From the NCBI RefSeq assembly GCF_000143415.4, contig NW_003314334.1:515457-579456 (forward strand): DNA of 64,000 nt. The letters are read 5' to 3'. How positions within the stretch are numbered: the first letter of the stretch is position 1; each line of letters starts with the position of its first letter. The position numbers and the translations under genes were made by a program. Below, one piece after another: positions 21,614-32,518 of the stretch. The notes under the pieces were generated by a model, which was not told the origin of the DNA, searched no databases, and was given only the letters and a program-made list of their open reading frames with translations. The DNA is from Selaginella moellendorffii (Eukaryota; Streptophyta; Lycopodiopsida; Selaginellales; Selaginellaceae).

Positions 21614-21795
21614 CGTGATCTCCCTGTCTGCCAGGTACTAAACCTTAAGGTATTTGACGACAAACTAATTTCTGGTTTTGTTCAGCCGTTGCAACAAGAC
21701 CTTGTGTTCTTCACTTCTTAAGAAGGCATATTCAATTATCATTTGGTTCTGTTCCAAGGCTACTCGGGGTAGCCACATTTTTACAATTCAAGTAA
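21614..21795 (-). repeat. Right arm of the 182-bp inverted repeat
   Basis: Partner of 20867-21048. It includes TWD40-1-like coding sequence in plus orientation up to a stop at about 21721 and about 75 bp of following DNA. Confidence 0.9.
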
Positions 21796-22079
21796 TAAAT
21801 TCCAAGTCCTTGAGGTGTAATATTTACAAAAATGTTTTCTCCTACCTTAAGCACAAAGCTCGAACTTTATCGCATGTGGCTCTTGACCTTAAGTGCCTGT
21901 GTAACACAACTTTACAGCCAATTGAACTCAATGAGATGGAAGCACGGGTGATTCTTCGTCTTCATTGTTACCAGCGAGGGCGTCTTTGTCCCTGTAGACT
22001 ATCTGAAAGCCACCACCAACGCCATGATTTAGGCTGTCGATCGGAGCCTCACGGGTCCTCCACGTCCAGAGAGACGTGA

Positions 22080-24240
22080 TTAAACACGAGCTGACACGCC
22101 ATCATTCTCCTCCAGACGAGAGCATACAGCTGCAACGCATTCTGCTCCAAAACATTCGCCAGGTCCGATGGAAGACTCTTGATGCCTGTCGGTCTCGAGT
22201 TGGACCAAAACTTCCGAGGACAGTGTTCTTGCCATATCTCTCTTTTGAATGCTCTCGATGGCTTGAGCCGGACCGTCCTCCAACCTTGCTTCCAAAAAGA
22301 TGCTCGTGGTGCAGAAGCTTTACGATGCCGGAAAGCTCACTTGCCCGCCGGATAAATCTCTGCGTCCACGTTCCAGTAAAGCTCTTGATCTCCTCCACCA
22401 GAGCAGCGGATTTGCTCGCGTCCACAAACTCCTGGCTTATCTTCCGGGTTCACTTCCTGTCTACTCTGTCTGATTCAGAAACTAGAACCATCCCCTGTGC
22501 TCCCTTGAGTGCTGTTTTGATCCGGCTGGCGAGTACTTCCAACGCCTCTCACATTTCTCAGCTTGCAGCTCCCGTGTTCCGTCTTCGCAATTGACAACTT
22601 CCACCTGAGCGAGAGAAGAAAAGCGTTCTTTTTTCTCCCTGTGCGTATAGAAAACATCTGACGAGGAAGATCTTACCTGTGATGTCAATTGAGACTATAA
22701 CGTGTTCCTCGAAGTCGGCCATTGCTTGGAGTGTGCGTCGTCCTCCCCTCCAAGTTACCAAAGTCTTGGAGTCAGCAAGGACAGGAAAGCTGATAAGAGC
22801 AAACCTCGACGCAAAGGATTGCTTCCACCCAAAGCTGTGCATGCAAACGAGTGTCACGGCTTGCAAGTGTTGATTCGCAAGGAAAGTTTCTCATCTCAGG
22901 AAGAAGTCACCACAACTTCGTGAAAACGCACAGAGATCGTCTGCCATCAGTTTGGGCCACCACGCCTCAAACACGCTCTCGGTTTTGGAGCGCTTCTGGT
23001 GTTCTCTTCCTGGTACGTCTCTATCGTTTTGGCCTTGGCAGGAGATTCCCCCACTGCCACCACCTTTCCCGTGAGAGCAGCCCGTTGTTCTATCGTCTCT
23101 TTCGAGGAGTCGATGGCAGTTGATACTCGTTGATCGTTTGTGATCTGTTGAAGGATAAGTCTCTTGGAGTAACGCTTGAGGATAGTCGATCTCAAGGTCT
23201 TGAAGGCCCTCCACGTAGTATCACAATGTCGTGGGAACGAAATGGAGTTCATCAAAGGAATCCTGGATGAGGACCAAACATTTTCAAAACCAATATTACA
23301 TTTAGAAGAACTTACTTGGCCAATTTCTTCTTGGTGGAAATCTACAATAGCCTTTAGAAACTGTGTCGCACGGACGACCAGCTGCTTTGCATTATTGGAA
23401 ACGTCACTTCAAAGATCTTCATTGTCATGCTTGAGCATGCCTGTGAAGAATCAGAGGTGAAAAACAGTCCAAGATGTAGAGAAAAGAAAAGTTGCAGAAG
23501 CACACACCTTGCCCAATGCTGCTGAGCCCAAAGGCAGAGCGATTTGTGGAGCTGCACAAGTCGACTGTCACTAGCTTCGCTGCGTCAAAGTTCTCAGCAC
23601 CAACGTGAGAAGAGATATACAACTGTGCCATGTCCGGCGAGACGTCCATCAATCATCACACCAGTAAAAGTGAATTTTGCAATTGGTCCTGTTCTACCTG
23701 CCATAACTTGTTCGTCCATGATCTCTTACCACCCTTGTCTCTTGAAAACTCCCAGGCACCAGGTCGATCCAGTTCTCGAATTCTGGAACTCCAACTTCAA
23801 CACCAGCTCCACGCCTTGTCCCAGGTACCTGAGAGCAGCCAAACCGGTGTGTCCTCCCATTCGTAACTCTTGCGCAGGTGAGAGCGTCTTGCATCTTCTA
23901 CTTGGCTTCATTGCTTTCACCATGTGACATCTTGTTTCGTTCCTTCTTCTTTGCAGCGTTGGCAGTGTCACTGGGCTTATTTTCCACAGCCAATCACCGT
24001 CTGCTTGGATCTGGCATTTTTCTTATCTTTTGCTGGTGTCAGTCTCACATTAGAGATTCATCACATTCTCAGCCCCATCTCTACTGTTAGCGGAAGAATA
24101 AGCATGGATTTGTGCCAATCGCCCATCACCACTGGCTCTCCCTCCCCAAAATCCCACACGATATCCTACCTGAGCCAATGGAAGCAACTGAGAACGAGCT
24201 TGAGAGCTTCCATTCTACTTGTTACTAGTCGATGATTCGA
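22080..24240 (-). pseudogene. Relic A of a bacterial-type DNA topoisomerase I gene
   Basis: Heavily decayed minus-strand sequence. Near 22985-23090 one frame reads LTGKVVAVGESPAKAKTIET, which matches the TOPRIM start of type IA topoisomerases (VESPAKAKTI). Near 22300-22420, VEEIKSFTGTWTQRFIRRAS aligns at DNA level with relic B. Near 23940-24200 a Lys-rich leader segment and the distal 5' end also match relic B. Other frames (for example MAQLYISSHVGAENFDAAKL near 23600, and LRMGGHTGLAALRYLG near 23840) look coding but I could not place them; they may belong to another gene or an N-terminal extension. No long frame survives. Intact plant homologs relax organellar DNA. Confidence 0.55.
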
Positions 24241-24351
24241 TGGAGCACGTCAAGGCTAAACAACATTTTCATCCACAAGCCTTAACCCCTCGTAAATATG
24301 CTTGTATACCCCTCGTAAATATGCTTGTATATATGCTTCAAATATGCATGT

Positions 24352-26585
24352 TTATATAAGTGAAATTAACAAAATAGTGAAGCCAAGTGTAAATGCCCAC
24401 AATGACACATTTTCTTGCCACCAGTTGTTATTGCTGTTGAAGTGCTCATAAACCACCAAGGTGGAATTGCTATTGCGGAGACACTCTTTGTCAAATGGCT
24501 TTCCACATAAGCCTAAATTTCCCAAATAACTCAACTTGTCAAATGTGCTCATCTGCCTGGGGCCAAATGGAATCTTGCCCTCTAGCCTGTTGAATGAAAG
24601 ATTAAAAAATCACAGTGAATGAAGTTCTTGAAGCATGTTGGGGATGGGTCCACTAATATTGTTGAAAGAGAAGTCCAACTGCTCTATCTGTACCATCTTG
24701 CCTAGAGTTTAGGGAATGTTTCCAGAAAAGTGATTATTGGAGAGATTGAGGATGTGGAGTCCAACCAATTCACCCAAACTTGAAGGAATCACTCCTATCA
24801 ATTGGTTGGATGACAGATCAAGGATGGTATTTGATGGATCGAAATATGGAAATTCCTGTTCTCTTCTTTTCACCATAAGCATTAATGGTCTCCATTGTGG
24901 AGAATTATGATTGTCATATTTGAATCCACCTAATTGGCTTATAGACCCTGAAAGACATCCTTCAAACTTGTTGCGTGAGAGGTCAAGGACATGAAGCTTG
25001 GTCATGTTCCACAACCAATCAGGTATTGGTCCATGCAAGTTGTTTCCACCCATGCTCAACATTGAGATTTTTGAAATGTGAAAGAAATGAAAGAATTTTC
25101 CAAAAACATTTGTTATCACTGATGATAATGTACCATATTCGTTGTGATAGAGTTTCTGGTAGCTCACCTTCAAATTTGTTAAATTTGTTATGTGAGAGTG
25201 AAATATATTCAAGACTTGTCATGTTTTTGAAGACATCTGCAGCAAGCTTTCCACTCAAAGAGTTATCATCAACCCGAAAAAATAATAGATGAGTGCAGTC
25301 CTTAAGCCAATTTGGCAAACTCCCAACTAATCCATTACCGCTCACATCCAAGAACCGCAAAGCACATGAAAACCCAGGACTAACTCTTGGGCATTTCCTC
25401 AGTGAGCATGTTCTCTGCCAAATTTAGGAGGTGCACCTCCCTTGAAATGGGTGGCATATGTCCGTTGAATCTGTTCCGTGATAGATACAATTCTTGAATT
25501 GAAGTTGTTGTCAAGAAATTTGGTAAGGTGGCATTTAAGCTGTTGTTATGCAAGTCAAGATTCGATAGCTGCCTTAAGTTCATTGGTATAGCACCAGTCA
25601 ACAAATTGCTACCCAAAGAAAGGTCACTTAAATTTGATAAATGCTCCACGCTAGTTGGTATATTACCCGTGAACCTGTTATTGCTAAGGTCAAGGTTCGT
25701 TAGTCCTCCCATTTGTCCTAAGCTGACTGGTATGTTGCCACAAAACATGTTGTAACTCAGATCTAAACTCTGGCGATTACTTGAATATGATGGAATATCA
25801 CCTGATAGAAAGTTGTAGGACAAATCCAGAATTCTAAATTGAACACCAAGTTGTGGTGGTAATGAGCCTGTCAAGGAGCAATCTATTAGAGAAAGCTCCT
25901 CCAAATGAGTCGAGTTCCATATTTCTTTTGGGATTGGCGCAGTACCATTCAAATGCCTCAAAGACAAAACTTTGAGATGAGGTGGAAGTGCTATAAAACC
26001 TTCAAAAATGTTATGAGCATGAATGTATATCTCCTCCAGCTTACTGCAGTTACCAAGCTCCTCAGGAATTGACCCAAAAATATAGCCAAAGGAAATTTCA
26101 ACATGACGTAGGTTTGTTAGCTGCCCAATTGACCTGGGTATTCCTCCAATAGCAATGTCAGCCCAAATAACTTCGAGCGATGATAAATTGCCAATAAATT
26201 CCGGAATTTCACATGGCAAATACAACGTTTTCAGTTTCTTCATCATTCCAAACTCTTTTGGTAGAGGGCCAACCAGGTTATTCAAAGAGAGGTCAAGCAC
26301 CTCCAGATTTTTCAACCTGGATACTTCCGGACTGATTATTCCTTCGAGATTGAGACCCCCCAAATCGAGCATTATAACGTGACCAGTAACATTACTGCAG
26401 GTCACTCCTTCCCAGGACACACAGAGATTGTGAGAATTTTCCATTGTCCAGCCGGATAGAGCAGTGTGATTTGATAAACCTCCTTTAAACGCAAGCAAAG
26501 CCTGGAGCTCATACATTTCCTATGCCTGTATACAAGCTGAAATGCCGAGCATAACATAAGCACCAAGAACAAGAGCCCCTCCCAT
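24352..26585 (-). pseudogene. LRR receptor-like protein, decayed
   Basis: The reading starts with a signal peptide at 26585 (MGGALVLGAYVMLGISACIQ), then has an in-frame TAG at 26520-26522. It continues in the same frame for 378 residues from 26516, with an LRRNT (LQALLAFKGGLSNHTALSGW, CVSWEGVTC) and about 14 LRRs, to a stop at about 25380. LRRs resume in a second frame (25360-25019) and a third (25212-24709, including the island-like segment and DLSSNQLIGVIPSSLGEL). A last piece carries the NLGLCGKPFDKECL cysteine cap and a membrane span (24552-24352). At least one nonsense codon and two frameshifts make it non-functional. It is more AT-rich than the intact LRR gene at 1.8-4.6 kb and not a recent copy of it. 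It lies between the two topoisomerase relics. Confidence 0.88.
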
Positions 26586-26829
26586 GCCTGCAATGAACTA
26601 AATCTCTTCTCTTCTCTTTGCCACGAAGCTCTGCTCGAAATGCTTTCCTTTTTATGCCGAGCAACCTTGGCATGTAAAAAACGCATGGGCCGGAAAGCGC
26701 TCATGCAGTCTTCGTCAGTCTTCATCGTCCAAAATGCATGTGCCCATATAGGGATAGGACTTTCAAACTATTAAGAAAAAACAGGCTTTGGAAACATTAG
26801 TGATTCGCAAAGCCAGATTTGTTTTACAT

Positions 26830-27990
26830 CATGTGACAGGAGGAGGAAAAAAATGAAGTTCCTTACTCACCTTGCAACAATCTTCCTTCGTTTCACAAAA
26901 ATGTGCAGCGCCATCTTTCTTCCAACTTTTGATCCTTTGGGACATAAATCGAGTAGGCTTCTTCCAGATGTAACACCCAAACCTCCCAATCCCGATCATC
27001 ACCGGCTTTCCTTTCGGATCCACTCCAGCTCCTTGGGATACTCGAGTGAGGGTACCCGAGAGCATAAACTATGACGTCATTACATTGGAGACGGCCATGC
27101 AGCTGATGGACCCTCCTTGTACAAGACGGAAGTCCCATGGTGGAATCGAAAACTTTGCTCCTGGATTTCACCACCGGCGAGCCGCACTCTTCCTCTTCCT
27201 CGTCGTTGTTGTAGTGGCACGAATGATAGCGATTACAGCCGAGGAAGTATCTGGGTCTAAACTTCGTGAGCTTGAGCTTTCCGGTGTGGCAATTAGGGTG
27301 TGTTGCTGTAGAGAGGATGTGATGTATGGGCCCGGAGCATTCCTTCATTCTTCATGCCGTGGACTTTGAGGGAGCTCTTTGAGATGTAGTTGGCAGCAGG
27401 AACAGCAGTGAGCGAGAACTGATCCAGTTCGTCGCCGTTGTAGCTCACAAGCCGTGCCGGAAAGCTCATGCTGGAGAAATCTCTGCGTCCACCGTCCGGT
27501 ACTCTCGAGGAGCTCTCGATCTCCTTCTCCCGGCCAGCCACAGACTGGACCCTTTCAGCGGATTTACTAAGTTCCTTCTTCATGATAGCTTCGAGCTTAA
27601 TCGTCTCAAGAATGTGCCAGGCGATGGCTTCTACTCCTTCAGCCTTCTTCTTGCTTCTTGAGGACTTACTTCGAATCTCCACCATCTTTTCATCCCTTGG
27701 GAGGCTTCTTTGCGGCATTTGTAGTGCCGCTGGGCTTTTGTTCCACAGCCACCGGTTGCTACTTGGATCTGGCATTTTTCTTATCTTTCCCTGGCGGATC
27801 CTGGTTCTCTTCTTGCGGCTTTGCTGTCCGTTTAGATTTTCTCGCAGGAGGCTTCTTCATCACATTGTCGGCCTTTCGCAGTCGAGGCTTTCAAAGCCAC
27901 TCCTTTCTTCCCTTTCCTTCGAAACCATCTTCTAGTGCCTGACTGTTAGCAGAAGAGCATGCAATCCAATCCCCCTGGCTGGAATCTACT
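26830..27990 (-). pseudogene. Relic B of a bacterial-type DNA topoisomerase I gene
   Basis: Read 5' to 3' on the minus strand: a Lys-rich leader (KDKKNARSK, about 27770), then VEAIAWHILETIKLEA (the GEAIAWH motif of TOPRIM), ERVQSVAGREKEIES (GRVQSVALRLxxxREKEIE motif), FPARLVSYNGDELDQFSL (domain II strand), and after losses a C4-type zinc-finger region (HPNCHTGKLKLTKFRP...FLGCNRYHSCHY). The last piece is a C-terminal repeat (DPKGKPVMIGIGRFGCYIW). The order matches a type IA topoisomerase but the active-site tyrosine domain is gone and frames change several times. The leader and the REKEIES block match relic A at DNA level, so the two relics derive from one source gene. Confidence 0.7.
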
Positions 27991-28408
27991 GCTAGCGGAA
28001 GAGCACGGGTTTTAGGCCCGCCCGATCTAATTCCCCTGGCTCGAAAATCCCATCTGGGGCAATGGAAGGCAGGAATGCCGAGCATACCAGCCGTGAGAAC
28101 AGGAAACTCTTGCCGCTAATGCGTTACGAGGCGCGCAGTGGATAAACCCTAAGCCCTAGGGCCGTTGGATTTTAATCACTTGGATGGAATGTGGTGTACT
28201 GGCCAACCTGAGCGGTGACGAAGGTGCCCCAATCAGTACTTAGTCATGTCAAGTGGTTACGAGGACGATGAGGAACATGGAGAGTGAGAATGGTTTCTTT
28301 GGAGGTGAGAGTTATTGGATTTAACTCTTTGAGATTGACTATTCTCTGATCACGAAAAAGCCATTTAAACAAAGAATAATGTTGTAGCCTTTCAACGTGA
28401 TTGCGTAT

Positions 28409-28493
28409 CCGACTTTAGCTCAGTTGGCAGAGCGGAGGACTGTAATGTGTTGCAGATATCCTTAGGTCGCTAGTTCGAATCTGGCAAGTTGGA
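28409..28493 (+). tRNA. tRNA-Tyr (GTA) with 12-nt intron
   Basis: The acceptor stem ccgactt (28409-28415) pairs with aagttgg (28486-28492), with discriminator A at 28493. A-box tagctcagttgg and B-box gttcgaatc are present. The anticodon stem is gagga/tcctt with loop ctgtaa-a; the anticodon GTA is at 28442-28444. A 12-nt intron (28446-28457) follows position 37, where nuclear tRNA-Tyr introns occur. It is the only tRNA with a complete cloverleaf in the window. It lies 204 bp upstream of the V-ATPase subunit a start codon, in the same orientation. Confidence 0.92.
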
Positions 28494-28697
28494 TCTATTT
28501 TATTTTGGCCATGTTTTATTGCTTCGTGGCACATGTTTCTAGGGTTTTGTGCTGGAGCTATACTGGATTAGGGTTTGCGGAGCGCGGAGCTCCGACGCGG
28601 CGAGGGGGATTCCAATGCGGAATTTGATCTGAAATTCGAGCTGAGGGAGTAGGTTTCTAGATTTAGATCGAGGATTTCGGTGTCGCGGCGGGCAGCC

Positions 28698-31600
28698 ATG
28701 GGCCTGGACATGCCGAAGATGCATCTGTTTCGGTCCGAGGATATGACGCTTGTGCAGCTCATCATCCCGGTGGAATCGGCCCACGGCACGCTCACGCATT
28801 TGGCGGAATTGGGAGCCCTCCAATTCAAAGATGTAAGGATTTGATAGAATGAGCTGAGGGATTGGAAGATTTCACGTTATTTGATGTGTTCTTGCAGCTT
28901 AACCCGGAAAAAAGCCCCTTTCAGAGAACTTACGCTAACCAGGTTTGTTCTCATTCATTTCGACGTATATATCTGTAAGTCGATGACTATGTTGTATTTC
29001 AGGTGAAACGCTGCGATGAGATGCTTCGCAAACTCCAGTACTTCTCGGACCAGCTCCAAAAATCAGGACTCGCACCGACGCCGTCGGCTGTAGAGAGCGA
29101 TCTCAACTTCGATGAGTTGGAGGTATGAGCAATGGAATGCCTACCCCTTATTTTCCTTTCTTTTAATTTTGGCACGACATTTACAGGTGAAAATCAATGA
29201 ACTGGAGCCAGAATTCAGGGAAGTGAACTCCAACCTCGAGAAGTTGAAGCGCACCCGCAATGAACTTACGGAGTTCCTTCTCGTGCTGGACAAGGTACGC
29301 CATAGCGTGTGTAATTCTAAATGGTGATGTCAACTTCGTGCAGGCCGGTGCATTTTTTGAGAGTGCGCGTCAAAATGCAAATTCGCAACAGAGGGAGGAC
29401 GAGTCGATCAGTGGTGGCGAGTCTATTGAGAGTCCGCTGCTAGAACGGGTAATTTTTGTGTTTCAGTGTTGTGATTATCTTATCGACTTACTGCAGGAAA
29501 TGCAAGTCGAGCCCAGCAAAAAACTAAAAGTCGGGTTTATCGCTGGCGTTATTCCAAAACATAAAGCCAACCAATTCGAGCGTATCATCTTCAGAGCCAC
29601 TCGTGGCAATATGTTTTACAAATGCGTACCACTTGACGAGCGAGTTAGTGATCCTGCCACCGGCGACCAGGTGTGTTGCTAATGCTGTGATAATCGTCTT
29701 GTTCTAACTATGAGCCTCACTCAGGTGGAAAAAGTCGTGTTTTTGGTCTTCTTTTCCGGTGAAAGATCACGTACCAAAATTTTGAAGATTTGCGATGCTT
29801 TTGGAGCCAACCGGTACCCTTTCCCAGAAGAAACTCTTAAAAGACGTCAAATGAGAATAGAGGTTTGGCTGCGCGTATCATAACTTGATTTAACGTGATT
29901 ACTGTTGGCAGGTTTCAGCCAGACTGTCTGAGATGCAAACAACTCTCGATGTTAGTAGTGACCATCGGGAAACCGTGCTGAAAACAATAGGCTATCAGCT
30001 GGAACTCTGGCTCGAAATGGTTCTGAAAGATAAATACGTTTATAATGCGCTAAACATGCTGAGTATGGACGTGACGAGCAAGTGCCTTGTTGGTGAGGCT
30101 TGGTCTCCGTTGGGGGCTTTACCACGCGTAAGTGATTTAATTTTATATTTGCTTCTTTCCAGTTCTCAGCTTTCTTGGCTACTCAGATCCAAGACACATT
30201 GCGATATGCAACAGTTGAAACGAACTCGCAAGTCACAACCATTTTCCAAGTTCTTCACACAAAGGAGGCTCCACCAACGTATTTCCAAGTTAATAAATTC
30301 ACGTCAGCCTTCCAGGAAATCGTGGATGCATATGGGTAAGATTGTGAACCATTATTGGCTGACAAAAGTCTTATGGTCTTTTGGCCTCCAGTGTTGGAAG
30401 ATATCAAGAAGCAAACCCGGGAGTTTTCACCATCGTGACATTTCCATTTCTATTCGCGGTCATGTTTGGGGACTGGGGTCACGGAATTGTCTTGCTCCTG
30501 GCAACTCTCTGGCTGCTTGTAAACGAGAGGAGACTTGGAAGTCAGGTTCGTTTGGTTTTCCTCTTCTTCAGTCTTTTATTCTGAGCTTAAAAACAGAAAC
30601 TGGGAGACATCATGGAAATGGCATTTGCCGGTAGATACGTGCTGCTTCTCATGTCTCTTTTCTCAATCTATACGGGCTTCATCTACAACGAATTTTTCTC
30701 TGTACCTTTCGAAATATTTGGACGCTCTGCATACAAGTGTGAAACTCCGTCTTGCAGGTATATATCTTTCTACCATGTCGAGCTCTCTTTCTTACCGCTT
30801 TTTTTCTAGTGAATCTACCACAGTAGGCTTGGTAAAATACCGTGATAGGCCTTATGCGTTCGGCGTGGATCCTGTTTGGCATGGCAGTCGCAGCGAGTTA
30901 CCTTTTTTGAATTCTTTGAAGATGAAGATGTCCATTATTCTTGGAGTCGCTCAGATGTTGCTGGGTATCGTTCTCAGTTTGTTCAACGCTGTATACTTCG
31001 CTCAGCCGCTCGATATCTGGTAAGCTCGTGAGATTGTCCAAACAGTAGTTCTAAAATTCTTTACTTTGCAGGTTTCAGTTTATACCGCAGATACTTTTCC
31101 TCAGCTCGCTCTTCGGCTACCTATCCTTTCTAATAATTCTAAAGTGGATCACCGGATCGCAGGCCGACTTATACCATGTCATGATTTATATGTTTCTAGG
31201 CCCGACAGATGACCTGGACGGGAATCAGCTGTTTGCGGGCCAGAAGTACTTCCAGGTATTGTCGTCGAGTTTGTTTTTCAGTTCGGTTTTGTTGAGCTTG
31301 TCAACTTGCACAGCTGGCGCTGCTGTTTATTGCGCTGATATCAGTTCCTTGGATGCTTCTTCCAAAACCATTGATTCTCCGAAAGCAACACCTCGAGGTG
31401 CTTTTGCGCTTGTTGGATGTCTTGTTCCTCATTATTGTCTTTGGCAGAAGACGCAAGGAGAAGGCTACGCCGGCCTTGAAGAGCATCCGGACGAAGAGCA
31501 TGAAGAGTTTGAGTTCAGCGAGATTTTCGTACATCAGTTGATACACACGATCGAGTTTGTGTTGGGGGCTGTCTCAAACACCGCATCGTATCTTCGTCTG

Positions 31601-31994
31601 TGGGCATTGAGGTAACAATCCCGACTTCCGGCGACTTTGGGAAGCCTCCTGACACGTTTTTCTTCGTTGCAGTTTGGCCCATGCAGAACTTTCGGCCGTG
31701 TTTTACGAGAAAGTGTTGCTGCTCGCCTGGGGGTAAGTATAAGATCGCTGCCATCTTTCGAATATTAAAATCTCTGTTCATCGCAGGTATCAAAACATCT
31801 TCATCATATTGATTGGCTTCATCGTGTTCGTGTGCGCCACGGTTGGCGTTCTGCTGGTAATGGAAACATTGAGCGCATTCCTCCACGCGCTTCGTCTCCA
31901 CTGGGTGGAATTTATGAACAAGTTTTACGTTGGCGACGGCTACAAATTCCAACCTCTATCGTTTGTGAATCTGGGCAAGGAGGACGAGTCATGA
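28698..31994 (+). CDS. VHA-a: V-type H+-ATPase subunit a
   Basis: Seventeen exons from the ATG at 28698: 28698-28832, 28898-28942, 29003-29122, 29187-29294, 29344-29448, 29497-29670, 29725-29862, 29912-30127, 30187-30335, 30392-30545, 30597-30757, 30810-31019, 31072-31255, 31314-31397, 31448-31611, 31673-31732 and 31787-31994. They give 804 aa, near the about 820 of Arabidopsis VHA-a. The N-terminal half is cytosolic ([15 protein letters not shown], coiled coils, [17 protein letters not shown]). The C-terminal half has about eight membrane helices with [37 protein letters not shown], and [11 protein letters not shown], whose Arg is the residue essential for proton translocation. [17 protein letters not shown]-like sequence ends the protein. 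It is the membrane stator/proton-path subunit of the pump on vacuole or TGN. All introns are 49-66 bp. Confidence 0.96.
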
Positions 31995-32241
31995 CAGCAC
32001 TGTGTTTTGTCAATAACCACATTGGTTGGACAATAAAGCGTGTATAGTATCATTTGCCATGTAAGGTCCGTTAAATCATAAACTAAAAGATATTTCTTAT
32101 GCAGACATTTTTTATGAAAAAAAAAAGAGACTAAGACATCATCTTTGCGTTTTCCAGGAGGACAAAACGGCGGATTGGTCTATATACAGGACCGTACAAT
32201 ATGACAAGAAAAAAAAAAAGAGGAGAGGAGGAACCCTCAGA

Positions 32242-32483
32242 TTACAGTTGTAAAGCCAAATCTGGCTGCTGGTGTTGCTGCTGCTGCTGCTGCTGCTGAT
32301 GTTGATGCTGCTGCTGCTGCTGCTGTAAGTTCAGCAAGAGTTGGGATTGAGCCTGGTGCTGTGGGGACTTCGGAGACTGGAGGCGAACGTTCAAATCCGG
32401 AGGAAGCGGTCTCAGCTGCAGCTGATTGTGATGGTGTTGGTGTTGCTGCTGATGATGCTGTTGTTGCTGGTGAAGGTGGTGAA

Positions 32484-32518
<35 letters not shown>

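Larger units (their letters stand above)
19142..21720 (+). pseudogene. TWD40-1-like TPLATE complex subunit, 5' fragment, broken
   Basis: Segments in order match the N-terminal WD40 region of plant TWD40-1: MEWTARQYLEV, FHHSQALFAAAVGQHI, EFDALTGCK, HIALTPLRPWLLFG, VVGTIEGAKPATIIKTDLEK, LACHPRSPLL, FVASAERLIRAYHIQSLSV, GAGAIAFHPTLEW, FVGNRSGTLIAWDV, WHSMLRLLVTLSKDDMVQVW, and later GILPDYQLQMQL and RDLPVCQ. Reading needs introns plus several frame changes (after EFDALTGCK; a one-base insertion near 20053; a stop right after IAWDV), so it is a pseudogene. The real protein is over 1000 aa; only about the first third is here. TWD40-1 works in TPLATE-dependent clathrin-mediated endocytosis at the plasma membrane. 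An inverted duplication and an assembly gap cut the 3' part. Confidence 0.8.
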
